A stretch of DNA of 64,000 nt from Chloranthus sessilifolius. Taxonomy: Eukaryota > Streptophyta > Magnoliopsida > Chloranthales > Chloranthaceae. The notes beneath the pieces were generated by a model that did no database searches, was not told the DNA's origin, and was given only the letters and a program-made list of their open reading frames with translations. Position 1 is the first letter of the stretch, and every line of letters begins with the position of its first letter. The stretch lies in the NCBI GenBank assembly GCA_021018995.1, contig CM037586.1, positions 3,756,328-3,820,327 on the forward strand, written 5' to 3'. This document shows, piece after piece, positions 33,313 to 45,363 of this stretch. Made by a program: the position numbers and the translations under genes.

Positions 33313-35478
33313 AGTAGCCGACCAGAATCTCCCGTTGACTCCAGACTGATTTTGCTTAGCACCGTGAAGGACAACAAGGAGCCTAGCAATTCCAAGACTT
33401 CAACATTGTGCAGATTCCTTCTAGTGTTGATGTTCCACACCACACAGCCCCTTGAAGTGTCGGCCACGTCCGCCACCACACAGGCTGAGTTCACTACCAC
33501 TATAAAGATGGCTCCAAAGCATTCCTTGAGAGGGTGCGGACCAACCCAAGAATCCTCCCAAAACCTGATGCGGGAGCCGTCTCCCCAGCTGAATTGGACC
33601 CAATTAGAATATGCCGGCCAAACAGCCGCAATGCACTTCCACCAAGGCGACGAAAACCGAGAGGAGACCACCGAGATGCACCAAAGGTTCTCGGCCCATC
33701 CATACTTGTCAGCAAGCACACGAATCCAAAGGGAATCCCTCTCCCTTTCAGACCTGCTTCTCCACAACAACTTACCCAACAGAGCTCCAAATTTCTAATG
33801 CCCAGCCCCCCACAAGACTTGGGAAAAAGACAAGTTTCTCAATTCACCAAATGATATTTCTGAACCGTACAGCAGCCTTCCCATAAAAAATTCTTCTCGA
33901 TTTGCTCCAACTGCAACAATACAACCTTAGGGCAGCGGAATAAAGACATGTAGAAAATCGGGAGGGTAGATAGAACTGACTTGATCAAACACAAATGACC
34001 CCACTATTAAGAAACTGCCTTTTCCAGAAGGCCAAACGACTTTGAAAGTGCTGAATGAGCTCCCACTCAGCCGCATTGTGGTTAAAAATGCCCAAGGGTA
34101 CACCAAGGTACGAAATGGGGAGGTTTTCGATTGTACTACCCGCTTTCTCAGCAAGACTAGCTAACAGTGGCTGGTCCACCCTGATCCCAGAAACTGCAGA
34201 TTTGGAGAGATTGACTCGCTGACCCGATACAGCCTCATAAATGGTTAGCACATTCTTAACAGTGTCAAGTTCCTCCGGAATGGCCTTAAGAAATAAAATA
34301 GTGTCATCCGCATATTGAAGGTGTGAAACCACTTTTCCCATATACCCAACCTAGATCCCCGAGATATAGTTCAGCTCTAACAACCTTCGGAGAATAGCTC
34401 CTAGTGCCTCGCCTACCGCGAGGGAAGTGACTACACGATTCCCTATTTATTAGTATAGAAAACCAGGTAGAAGTGACACATGCCTCTTGAAGTAACTGCA
34501 CGATTCCCTATTTATTAGTATAGAAAACCAGGTAGAAGTGACACATGCCCGCATCCACACAATCCATTTGTCTCCAAAATCAAATCTATGCAACATGTAC
34601 ATCAAACATCCCCAATTGACATGGTCGTAGGCTTTCTCCATATCAACCTTCCAAACCAACGCCGGAGATCAAGACATGTGCACGGAGTGAACAACTTCTT
34701 TCATCACCGCAACCATGTCTATTAGCTATCTACCCTGCACAAAGGCTCCCTGGTTCTCAGAGATAATCACACCAATCATGGGCTTCAACCTATTAGCGAG
34801 CACCTTAGATAGAATTTTATACAAACCATTGATGAGGCTAATGGGCATGAAATCCCTAATATCCGTAGCCCCCACCTTTTTCGGAATAAGCGACACAAAA
34901 TTGAAATTGAGACTCCTACCGATCTGGCATACAGAATGGAACTCGTTGAAAAAAGCAAGTATATCATCCTTGAGAACATCCCAGAATGTCACGAAGAACT
35001 CCATGGTAAACCCGTCGAGGCCTGGGGATTTATTTTTACCATTGCCTTTGATAGCCGCTAGTATTTCCTGCTCCTCGAAATCCCTTTCTAAACCCGCATG
35101 GTCTTCATCCGAAACAGCCCCGAAGCTGATCCCATCTAGCTGAGGTCTATCCCAACCCTCATTCTTATAGAGCCGCTCATAGAAACTCACTATCTGATGT
35201 TGGATTTGAAATTTATCCGAATAAGAAGTCCCCTGAACCGTAATGGAGTTGAGCATCTTCTTCTTGCCCCTAGCCCTAACCACTGTGTGGAAGAACTTCG
35301 TATTGTTGTCGCCCACCAAGAGCCAGTGGACCTTAGATTTTTGCTTCCACATGGTTTCCTCTTCCAAACATTTTTTATTAAACTCCATCTTAATTTGAAG
35401 TCTATCCTCCCTCTCAGCCTCTGACAACCTCTTCTTTCCTCAAGCCCATCCAAAGCTTGAAGCCTCGCCAAGAGATTT
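33309..35478 (-). pseudogene. LINE G, reverse transcriptase
   Basis: Minus strand, in several frames: the pre-RT segment (KSKVHWLLVGDNNTKFFHT) and the fingers (NKSPGLDGFTMEFF, KKVGATDIRDFMPISL, YKILSKVLANRLK, ENQGAFVQGR). Then come the palm (WKVDMEKAYDHVNW) and the catalytic LQYADDTILF near 34315, followed by SGQRVNLSKS, ISYLGVPLG and WKRQFLNSG. It would copy its own RNA at a nicked target. At least four frame breaks and a 65-bp internal duplication (34424-34553) disable it. Confidence 0.9.
34424..34553. repeat. 65-bp tandem duplication inside LINE G
   Basis: Two adjacent copies start at 34424 and 34489 and share CACGATTCCCTATTTATTAG and AAAACCAGGTAGAAGTGAC. The duplication repeats the peptide SVTSTWFSILINRES-like segment of the reverse transcriptase and breaks its frame. 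Confidence 0.9.
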
Positions 35479-36285
35479 TGACGGGGAATGCCAAAAATAA
35501 AAATAAAAAACCGTGAATGCCACATTATCGCCGTGGACGACTCCGAAATCGTAAAATCGTCGTTTTTTACCTTTTTAGTCTTTTATTATTTTAGGATTCT
35601 TTTATTGCGAGTTTGATGTCGTTTAGGATTTTCTTAGCCTATATAAAGGCTTTGTAAACACTTTATTAAGCAGTTTTTATTATTGAATGAAAAGAGAGTT
35701 GCTTTTGTGCAAACTTTAGAGAGCTTGTGAAGAGTTTTCAATCGAGAGAGTGAATCCTTCAAACCTTGAGGAGTGAGCAATTGTTTCTCGTGCGACTTGG
35801 TGCGAAGCTGACGTATAGTCGTGGTGTGAAGCTTCGGAAAAACCCTTGGTATGAAGCCTTGGAATCTATCTTTTTAGTTTGTCTTTTCTCTAGTTGTTAG
35901 GTATTGTTTTTCTCTCTTTCCATTGATAAAAGAACAAAAATCTCAAAAGAATCGTATTACATGATATCATTAATCTCCTTTTTTAAAACTATTAATTCAA
36001 GTTTCATCTCATTCAAAATCCCTGAGGAATCAAATCCGATATTGCAGTTATCGCTTGATGCCCTAAACTAGAACGAATTCCGAGTTCCTTCATCGGAGCC
36101 GTTTTTCTAGATCAGGAAATTTTACGCATGCGACGCTAAAATGGATTAATCTAATTGTTTTATTAATTTCATTGAATTAATTTTATGTATTGCTTGATTT
36201 TGAATATTTCCGCTATTCAATTCATTCTAAAAGTTAATCCCAAATTTGCATATTAGGGTTTTAGCGTTTGTCCTGCGTCAGATTT
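35474..36285 (+). mobile_element. Solo LTR inserted in LINE G
   Basis: An 802-bp LTR at 35479-36280 (TGACGGGGAATG to TTTGTCCTGCGTCA) is flanked by identical 5-bp duplications GATTT (35474-35478 and 36281-36285). The LINE reading frame continues exactly across it (VHKVKEN on one side, LLARLQALDG on the other). It contains CTATATAAAGG near 35638 and belongs to the same LTR family as C and F. A full element was presumably lost by recombination between its LTRs. Confidence 0.93.
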
Positions 36286-36775
36286 TCCTTCACCTTATGC
36301 ACCAACCCATAAATTTCTTAATTCCACACTTTGATTTTGTTCTTGATGAGTTTCAACTTGGCAATGAATTTGAAAACTGTTGTACCAATCGGAAGACAAT
36401 CTCTCTGCCAAACCTTGACAAGGTCTCTAAAAGCTTCATCCAAAAGCAACATGTTCTCGAAATGAAAAGGAGACGAGGGGCCTTCCTGAGGAAGAGCAGC
36501 TCAGAACTATGGGTCTATGGTCTGAAATAGCCCTAGGAAACCCGTCAACCACAGCCGCCGAGAAGAGGTTCAACTAATCGGGGGAGCATAAGAATCTGTC
36601 CAATCGACTTAGAGTAATAGTGTCTTGGAGATTGGACCAAGTGAAGATAGCCCCTCTCATGGGCAAGTCGCAGAGGACCCAATCACTGATGAAAGAAGCA
36701 AAGCACCTCATAGGGCCTCTATCAGGGAGAACCATTCTTCTCGTGAGGAGATTGAAACACGTGTCCCTCGATTTC
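36281..36775 (-). pseudogene. LINE G, endonuclease C-terminal part
   Basis: Minus strand in several frames: GHVFQSPHEKNGSP, then a leucine-rich remnant of the DWxLxDLPxxGxxFTWS region, then LDRFLCS and AISDHRP-type residues, then KVWQRDCLPIGTTVFKFI and AKLKLIKNKIKVWN. These continue the apurinic/apyrimidinic-type endonuclease of the LINE and the following linker. It is bounded by the solo LTR on the left and block H on the right. Confidence 0.75.
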
Positions 36776-37804
36776 TGTGTTGGTCAAATGGTTGACTGAG
36801 ACCTGACTATGCGAGGTGACTGCCTGAGGCCAGGTCCACCAAAGTTTGTGAGGCACTAACCTTGGATTGATGGGATAATGCCTATTTCTAGTGGCACCCA
36901 TAGGGGGCCCCATTTAGTTGAATGAGTGTAGTAGAAATTTAGTAAAACACACACCACATCTTATGCCTTGTAACCATCCCGGAGTGATTCTTGATGGACC
37001 CTGACTCGAGGTTTGACCCGAATTGGGCTTGAGCCTTGGTGATGATGAGGAGATCATCGCCAATGGATCAAATTTTTATTATGATCATAGGATTGCTTGA
37101 TGGGTTGAGTCAAACCTAGACCCATAAAATTGAAAGAAACTAGATGCAGTAACATTTTGGTTAAGTGTCTGTGCCTTGCATTAAATAATGACTCTCTTAT
37201 AATATTGAATAAAGCCCAAGCGCATTTGTAATTAAATTATCTAATTTTGGTAACTAGAAATTTTCAAATCTCTAGCAAATCCTAGCCCTTGATCTACTTG
37301 ACCAAATTTTGACCCATCTTACACCACACAATTTCCTTGGAGAAATTTAGGATGATAGATGCACCCATACACATGCACCAAAAGATAACTTGGACTTTGG
37401 AAATCACAAATTTTAAGGGCCTTGAGAACCACAAAAGCCAAGTGGAGACTTGAGTGTGTGGTGTGGAGTGAACCCATGTGGGGTCAACTCCCACATGCGC
37501 ATGGAGGAGAGAGGAGAGAGGAGAGAGAGCTTGTTGGGAAGAGAAGAGAGTAGCATTGGGAAGTAATAAGAGGCCAAGTGTCCAATTTTTGCAGCCCTTG
37601 TCTCCCACTCCCACTTGCGAAAATCGAAATTCATAGGGGCTCCCTCTCATTCCACCATTTTCATCTTCTTCTCTCTCAAAGCTTCATTAGAGCTCCTTGC
37701 TACCTTGAATTTGCCCTCCCAATCTAGCCATCAAAGCTCACATCCACCACCACCAATCAACTCACCTCTTCTTCTAGTTCAACAGTTCAACACATATTAT
37801 ATTG

Positions 37805-38094
37805 GGCTATATCCATGGATCAAAATATCGTCCGATACTGCTACATATCAGGCGATACGTATCGGTTTTGGACTTGAACAATACGATACATTGGGTTTTT
37901 ATCGCCCCCCTTATAAAACAGTCAAATTATCGTTCAAAGTATCATTTAATGTATTGTTCGTATTGGACGATAATTTCAAATTATCGGTTTTATTGTTTTT
38001 TGGAAAGAAACCGGAAAGTATCGTCCGGTACGTATCGGTTTTGGGGTGGACGATACGTATTGAAAATTCGAAATTTTGATCCATGGCTATATCC
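37805..38094. mobile_element. Complete 270-bp Mutator-like MITE with 10-bp target repeats
   Basis: The element at 37815-38084 has inverted ends ATGGATCAAAAT and ATTTTGATCCAT and is flanked by perfect direct repeats GGCTATATCC (37805-37814 and 38085-38094). Target duplications of 9-10 bp are typical of Mutator-like elements. The inside is non-coding and rich in ATCGTCCGATAC, CGATACGTATCGG and related palindromes. A broken relative lies at 28668-28744. Confidence 0.85.
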
Positions 38095-38254
38095 CAGCCC
38101 CTCTCATCATTCAAATCGGGCTAAACCAGCAAGCTAGAAGATCAAAGCTCAAGGTAATGTCTTGGTTAACCTTTGTATGGAGTTTCTAGTCTAGTAGTTT
38201 AGAATTTTGTCCATAGATTTTCTAGTTTTCTTGAATTGTTTGAGGATTAAATTC

Positions 38255-39065
38255 TGGAATGGTTATATATATTATATAGCCAGAACTTTGGAGGCCATGC
38301 ATGTGATCTACATGATCATGCAAGGTCATCCAAGGGTCTAGATTGGCTATCTAGGTTAAGGCCAACATAGTGTAGAGTTCTCTTGATTTTGCTTGGATTT
38401 TTCAAGTTTAAAATCAATTTTTGATTAAGGTTTTGTTTAAAATTTTGGAGCAATATTTGACCAGATAATTTGGAGGCCATGCATGTGATCTACATGATCA
38501 TGCAAGGCCATCCAATGGTCTAGATTGGTCTACAATGTCAAGACCAATAAGATTTCGAATTTCCTTGAACTTTTGCAAAATAGATTTGATTTTTTAGTTG
38601 AAACATGTATAAATTCTGGAATATATTTAGACCAGTATGTTTGGATGCTATGCATCTGATCTACATGATCATGTAAGGCCATCCAATGGTCTAGATTGGT
38701 CTACAAGGTCAAGACCTATAAAAATTCGAATTTCTTTGAATTTTCCTTGAATTTTTGTAAAATAAAATGAAAATGTGATTTGAATCTTGTAAATTTTCTG
38801 GAGTGATAATAGACCAGCATGATTGGATGCAATGGATGTGATGAACGTGATCATACTAGGCCATCCAATGGTCTAGATTGGTCAAATATATTAAGACCAA
38901 CATGCTGAAATTTCTTGAATTTTGTTGTATTTTTGTCAATAAAAATGTGATTTTGATTTGAACTTCTCAAATATTCTAGAATAATATTTTGTTCATGACA
39001 TTTTGATGTCAGGCATGTATTCAATATGATCACACAAGGCCATCCAATGGTCAAGATTTGGTCAA
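38255..39065. repeat. Tandem array, unit about 180 bp, in block H
   Basis: Five diverged copies are recognised by GATGCATGTGATCTACATGA and GGCCATCCAATGGTCTAGAT, near 38295, 38473, 38645, 38826 and 39006. The spacing is about 172-181 bases and the right-most copy is the most diverged. Confidence 0.85.
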
Positions 39066-41965
39066 AGATGACCCATATGCATCATTGTGTAGGAATCCTA
39101 AATTTGTGGCCATATATTTTTATGTCATAAAATATAGATTAAAGGGACCTTATGGCTGGAATTTGTGTTTTGTAGGTGATAATGTATGATTTTGATCTCT
39201 AGAAAATAATCTTTTGACCACGGATTTCTAGGTCAAAGTAGTGGTCATAGATGCATGTTAATACTATGTGTAGTATAGTATGATTGATGCCATTTCTTTG
39301 CATAGAATGCTCATAAAATTTATGGCCTGTTAATTTTTGACGAAATAACTCTATGAAATCTCAGCATTTTATTTATCATTTACTGGTTTGATCATGATTG
39401 AATTGTATGGTTCTAGATTGCTTGATTACTAGATAGTCTATATGTGATTTAGTATTGAAATCTTGCTTTATTTCTATGAAATTAGATTAAATTTTTAGCA
39501 TGTTTAGTGACTGGAATATACTGAGATTCATATGGTAATATCTAAGAAAATTTTAGCTCATTTATGAATCCGATTGATAGTCCAATCGGATGGTCACGAT
39601 TGACTATATCGAAATTTGCTTGGTATAAATGCCTAGAGCTTGCTTGTCTTGATCATAGAACTTTGATCTAATGATGAGTTTAAATAAGTTTTTAAATTCC
39701 AGAAATTATGTGCCTGAAATCTTAGACATGATCATAGGAATCTGAATGGTGATAGATGCATGGATAGAAAAATCTCGATACATAGGTTCTATGTAGTTAA
39801 CCTTAATCGGGACCACTAGATGGTCTCTTGATCAAAGTTTGACCATTTTGATGGTCTAATGAGACTCCCAACTTTGGAAGCTCATAACCAATGTCGATCA
39901 TGAATGATCAACGGTGATCGATTACTCACCGATGAAAACCCAAAAATTCGGTCATTTAGGCTATAGCACGTATAGCGAATAAATCTTGAAACCGGATCGA
40001 AATTGGTTTTGAAAAGTGAGATTTTTATAAAATTGATCTCTGAAAAGAACATGGTTTGAAAAATGCAATCGTGCCTAGAACTTTAGGCTCGACCGGATGG
40101 CTCTCCAAGCCAATCCAAAATTTCTAGATAGATTGATATCCGGCGAATAGGGTAGTACCGGCAAGCAACTCGTGCCGATTAAACTAATAGAATGAACCCG
40201 AAACGAGACTTGATGGATCTGGGACTAACCTGGAATCATCCAAGACCAAGACCCGAAAATATGTGGCATAAGATGGATCACTAGGTGGACCCCATCAATG
40301 ACCCAAATCTGTAAGCCTTGCATCCCACAACAGTTTGCTCTCAGACCAGAGAGCAAAATAAATGGAAATAAACTCCGAAAAATTCTCAAAAAATTCAATC
40401 AAATAAGTTAACGAGTTCTCGATACCCAGTTAAAATTTCAGACTTGGACTCCACGTGGTTTGAAAGTAACAGCACTCGGAGCACAAGGCAACGAAGCTGC
40501 CCTGTTGCACCAGAAATTAAGGCCCTCGAAGAGCTACGATTTCTGTGACCGAGACCTCATCAGAAATATCTGAGATAAATCAAGGTCAAACTTTGACCTG
40601 TCATTGAGGCTTGGGTAAATTTTCACGTGATAATTCTATTAGGATTGTCGGCGAGAAAATCGGGAAAAATGACGCAGAACAGCGGACCATGGCACCCAGC
40701 CAGTAATCAGACCTGACCTTTGATCGGATGGACTTGATTCCGTCCTGATCCCTTGACTTTTGACCCTCGAAATATAAAATGAAATTATAGGTAACTCACT
40801 GAGCTTTCCAAAAAGCCACTGAGTGCTCGATTTCGATATCGGCACTAAAAGTTACAGACCTGACATTAAGGCCCAATAACCTGCTAAACGTGGACAGATC
40901 TCAGTAATTTGTTGACCATGATCATGTTTGATCGTATTTTTAAGTTCCACTACCTGAGAAAGAAGCGGTTTTCAACCCTCTTTCACTCAGTTTTAGTAGG
41001 ACTCTAAAATTAAATCGTAGTTGAAAATGGCGAGCGATTTACTGCAAGGTATTCGGGACACTTGTGGGAAAATATGCAATTTTGAAGAATGTAACCTAGA
41101 TCTTGGACCTTGACCCGAGACCGTGACTATCTGAGAAATACCTGATCACATGTTACAGTGAAATTAACCTGTGATGAGACTTATGTTGATTTGGTCAACT
41201 AAGTCATTAGACCTAATCCTTTGATGGCCCAATAAGGCCCAAATACCAAGAAATTGGTAATTAAGAATTTTGTTAAGACCCGATTACCCAGCCCATAGCC
41301 CGGTGAGCCTTAAATAAATTTCTAAACGTGAACCCAGTCCAAAATGTTTTAAAAGTAATTTATAGAGCTCGTAAACGAGGAAAACACGAAATGACCCGGA
41401 CCTTGAAAAAGGCCCGCACACCTAGAAGTTGGATCTAGTAAAGACCTAACACATGGGTCATTCCCTAACCCATGAACCTTGAACCCATAGGATTGGACCT
41501 GTCCAAGTCCAAATACTCGACTAGAAGACCTGATATGAACCAGTGGTTGGCCTTGAGGCTCAATCACTGAAATAAATGGAATAAGACTTGACCCATTTGA
41601 CCCAAGACCCAAATGAGTCTCTAATAAGAATGGAATGGACCCCATACCCATATCCAAAAAACATAGAATGAGTCTCTCTCTAATGAGCCTTACAATGCTC
41701 AAATGAGAAGGCTATTAAATCCATAGGACTATTAGAACGGGACCCCGATGCCTTAAACGTCGATTAGAGCCGATGAAGGCTTTTTCATCGACAACGACAA
41801 ACATAAGTCCTTATTGGACTCTCTAAACTAAGGTAACACTGAGTCTAAGTGTGAACCGATGAGATCCTCCTTTAGGATCAAGTCATGAAACTTGAAAGCT
41901 TGACCTTAGACGTCTGATTTGAATGAACTACTTGAATTGTATGATTGATAAATATAAGCTAGTGA
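39066..41965. other. Block H, non-coding middle
   Basis: No gene, RNA or element end is recognisable. ORFs such as 40639-40845 and 41349-41702 (minus) lack motifs and lie in sequence that behaves as LTR-type DNA. Confidence 0.55.
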
Positions 41966-42190
41966 CATGCTTGAATTGGATCCTAAACATGTAATTCAAC
42001 TAGCACTCGAACTTGTACTGGAACTTGAACTAGAACTTGAACTTGAATTTGAATTTGTACTTGTATTTGAACTTGAACTTGAACTTGAACTTGCACTAGA
42101 ACTTGAACTTGAACTTGTACTTAAACTTGAACTTGTCTTGAACCTGAAATGGGAGCTTGAACTTGAACTTCTAGAAATAAGTATGCTTGA
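41966..42190. repeat. (GAACTT)n hexamer minisatellite
   Basis: About 200 bases of CTTGAACTTGAA-type hexamers with some variant units; read as protein it is an alternating Leu/Glu chain. A further short stretch of the same hexamer lies just right of element D (about 45368-45385). Confidence 0.9.
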
Positions 42191-42291
42191 ATGATGAACT
42201 TTGAATATGGAAATTCTGAATAGAATAAATTGAATCTTGAATATTAATTATTTGACAACGAATCCTGAAATATTGAAAGTGAAAAGATGCT

Positions 42292-43109
42292 TGACGCGGG
42301 ACGACGACCCTAAAATGCGGAATATGATTTTTATGTAGATTTGCCGAAATTAAATCAAGTTTAATCGCCAAATTATCTTCGATACCTTTAGGGTATTGCA
42401 GAATTTTGATGGGTAGATCACACAAGATCCAGGTTGGGTCGAGTCTGATGCGCAAGTACTTTTAAAGTCGATGCGAGAACGGCCTAGAGATAGGACTCTA
42501 GCTTTTCCAGGCGTAGGCGCTGTCTTCAATCCGATGTAGATTCACGGATTCCAAATCAGGTTGTAAAAGGGAATTAGGGATTGTAAAAGGCTTATGACTT
42601 TAGATTGGTTTGTGGTTTTGGAAATGGTATTGGCTTTGTGTGGTTTAGGGCTTCAAAACAGGTTTAGGGTTTTGGATTTGAAAGGAAACAATTAGGCTAT
42701 GGTTTAGAGAAGCAAACACAGATCGAAAGATAGCAAATATAAGTGATCACGCAAGTTGAAGACAATAAATCAGAAGATATATGGGAATCACTCCCTTGGT
42801 CTCACACCAAACCCATCTCAGGCAAAGATTACTCAAGCAAAAAGTATTCAATAATCAATCAACTTATTAAAAGTCATTACAAGTCTATATATATAGGCTA
42901 CCAATAATTAAGTTCGAAATAAAGAGTTCTAATACTAATAAAACACAAAAAGGAAAGTTTTCGCATAAAATTCCGTGCCATAGGTCGCTCGAGCCTCGCT
43001 CGCGCGACCTTAAGTGATCGCTTGCGCGACTGAGGTCATCACCTGTGGCTCGCGCGCGCGACTTTAAGTGCTCGCTCTCTCTGTTATTCGATCTTACCGT
43101 TCCCCATCA
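42292..43109 (-). repeat. Element D, 3' LTR
   Basis: 818 bp, TGACGCGGGACGACG to TCCCCATCA on the plus strand. It contains a GCTCGCGCGCGCGAC-rich palindromic block (42980-43080) and TATATATAGGC (TATA-like in sense) near 42890. Confidence 0.9.
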
Positions 43110-43122
43110 TTCTCCTCCACTC
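43110..43122 (-). other. Element D, polypurine tract
   Basis: Minus strand GAGTGGAGGAGAA directly precedes the LTR start TGATGGGGA. Confidence 0.85.
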
Positions 43123-43584
43123 AAAATGTTTCATCACCAATGAAACACGCACGCGGTACTGATCAAGTGTATCGAAACTTGCACGGTGGAACTCCTCGCA
43201 ACTAGCCCAAACAATCTCGGCTCCTTGTGACGTATGATCCGCATCTCGGTTGATTGTAGCGGGACGCACACGGTAAACCACTCCTTGATGAACCTGATAA
43301 CCTGGCTCGCCAACCCATTCTACCAAATATTTTTGAAGCTTCTCATCAACTCTCCCCGACCTGAAGGAATTCATCCCCGATGAAGTGTGATTGCGATATC
43401 AGTCGGGATAACGAGAACTCAAGTTGCAAGCTCTTTCATCATTGGCCCATGCACTCTCGGTAGGCAAAGTATCAGCAAATAATTTGTAGTGAATAATCTT
43501 GTGTTTAATTTCGGCAGGCAATGTAGAATGACTCAAAACTTGACTCACAACAAGACTCGGAATGTGAAGCGGAATGCAACTCAA
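43123..43584 (-). pseudogene. Element D, integrase remnant and chromodomain tail
   Basis: Minus strand: TLPAEIKHKIIHYKLFADTL, then TESAWANDERACNLSSR, then after a stop MNSFRSGRVDEKLQKYLVEW with VGEPGYQVHQGVVYRVRP, ending VSLVMKHFEWRRMM. The LVEW/GY block is chromodomain-like. The AEIKxKI start is the C-terminal integrase segment seen in A (HAEIKQKIN) and C. The part that C keeps between AEIK and TESAW (GPFRI, NVEDL) is also missing here. Confidence 0.8.
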
Positions 43585-44345
43585 GACTATGATGTGTGAG
43601 TGTATCTATGGACTCGATACTCTCATGTGTATGCGACTCAGTAGATTCTTGTGTGAGTGACTCGGTTGACTCACGTGTGGGAGACTCAACATCACTACTC
43701 ACAAGGGAAATAGAAGTCGTTTCAACACAAACTAGACTTTCGCCAGCTTCTTCCATCTCCTCTTCACTTATCACAGTTCTAGGGTCATACACTTCCTCTT
43801 CTACTTTCATATTTTTCAGCCCCTTAGAACTTTCGCTTTCAGTCAATAAATTTAAAGGGGAAAATTTTGTGGGGCATTGGTATGCACAGTGTTCGAACCC
43901 TTGACACTTAAGACAATCAGGACACTTATTTGTCTTGGTTCTCACTCTGTAGAAGGTGACGGTGTGTCAAAGGAACAAACTTTTCAATAAGTGTCACCTT
44001 CATATCCTCCAATGTGGAGATGGGTTTAATCCGATGAAACTCAACACGAAGTTCTATATGAATCTAAAAAATCTCGGCATTACCCTTTAACTTTGTTGTC
44101 ACTAGTCTAATTTTGTAATCATCTGGTACACCATACCAATCAAAATACTCTTCTACACTAGACAATCACTCTATGAAGGTTTTAGGGTTCGTCATACCCT
44201 CAAAATTTGGAACTTCATCCCGAATAGATTTTAGAAACTTCTCGGAAGGGTCGTACTCAAGTTCACGATGATGAGGGTATCCCCAAACTCTAGTTTCATC
44301 ACAACTTGTGGGACTTTGCCAAGAATTTGGACTTGATCGCCTCAT
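43585..44345 (-). pseudogene. Element D, shortened gag with zinc knuckle
   Basis: It starts at the ATG at 44345 (MRRSSPNSWQSP). A gag N-terminal half (EVPNFEGMTNPKTFIE, LVTTKLKGNAEIF, FVPLTHRHLLQ) leads abruptly to a zinc knuckle (CPDCLKCQGFEHCAYQC), so about 130 residues present in A's gag are missing. Then comes an acidic linker and an ESTESLTQESTES / HESIESIDT repeat tail. Stops at about 44166 and 44072 break it. Without pol, gag would be the only major product. Confidence 0.8.
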
Positions 44346-44504
44346 GGTGAACACAGCTTTCTAACACGGGTGCTAAATGCCATGCAAACATGAACCACAA
44401 TGGATGAGGAATTTTGTCAAACACATGACGTGCACACATAAACTGAAGGAAGATGCAATGAAAATTAAAGTAACACACAATATGCCCTAACCTAGAAAAC
44501 CTAG

Positions 44505-44517
44505 GGCTCTGATACCA
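44505..44517 (-). other. Element D, primer-binding site (tRNA-iMet)
   Basis: Minus strand TGGTATCAGAGCC four bases from the 5' LTR end, as in element A. Confidence 0.93.
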
Positions 44518-44521
44518 AAAC

Positions 44522-45358
44522 TGACGCGGGACGACGACCCTAAAATGCGGAATATGATTTTTATGCAGATTTGCAGAAATTAATGAAATGAAATTAAATT
44601 TAATCGCAAAATTATCTTCGATACCTTTTGGGTTTTGCAGAATTTTGATGGGTAGATCACACAAGATCCAGGTAGGGTCCAGTCCGATGCGCAAGTACTT
44701 TTAAAGTCGAGGCGAGATCGGCCTAAAGATAGGACTAGCTTTTCCAGGTATAAGCGCTCATCTTCAGTCCGATGTAGATTCACGGATTCCAAATCGGGTT
44801 GTAAAAGGGAATTAGGATTTGTAAAAGGCTTATGACTTTAGATTGGCTTGTGGTTTTGGAAAGGGTATTGGCTTTTTGTGGTTTAGGGCTTCAAAACAGG
44901 TTTAGGGTTTTGGATTTGAAAGGAAGCAATTAGGCTATGGTTTAGAGAAGCACACACAGATCGAAAGATAGCAAATATAAGAGATCACGCAAGTTGAAGA
45001 CAATAAATCAGAAGATATATGAGAATCACTCCCTTGGTCTCACACCAAACCCATCTCTGGCAAAGATTACTCAAACATAAAAGCATTCAATAATCAATCA
45101 ACTTATTAAAAGTCTTTACAAGCCTCTATATATAGGCTACCAATAATTAAGTTCGAAATAAAGAGTTCTAATACTAGTAACACACAAAAAGAGAAGTTTT
45201 CGCATAAAATTCTGTGCCGTACCTTGCTCGAGCGATAATTATCATCGCTCGCGTGACCTTAAGTGATCGCTCACGCGACTGAAGTCATCGCCTGTGGCTC
45301 GCGCGCGCAACTTTAAGTGCTCGCTCTCTCTGCTATTCAATCTTGCCACTCCCCATCA
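44522..45358 (-). repeat. Element D, 5' LTR
   Basis: 837 bp, homologous to 42292-43109. The main difference is an insertion (GATAATTATCATC) in the palindromic block at about 45235. Confidence 0.9.
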
Positions 45359-45363
45359 ATGCT

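Larger units (their letters stand above)
42287..45363 (-). mobile_element. Element D: pol-less gypsy-derived element
   Basis: A bounded element (42292-45358, 3,067 bp, minus orientation) flanked by ATGCT at 42287-42291 and 45359-45363. It has LTRs of 818 and 837 bp, a tRNA-iMet primer site, a polypurine tract, a shortened gag and an integrase/chromodomain tail. Protease, reverse transcriptase, RNase H and the integrase core are absent. It would have depended on enzymes from a related autonomous element such as A. It is inserted in block H. Confidence 0.9.

Noticed and set aside
37615..38137. Plus-strand ORFs across 37615-38137
   Set aside because: They run through a pyrimidine-rich LTR-like stretch and the 270-bp MITE; the frame exists only because of the insertion.
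38255..39065. CRISPR-like or centromeric satellite array
   Set aside because: Plant nuclear context, diverged 180-bp units without unique spacers, only five copies.
41967..42194. Leu/Glu alternating ORF
   Set aside because: Translation of a hexamer minisatellite.
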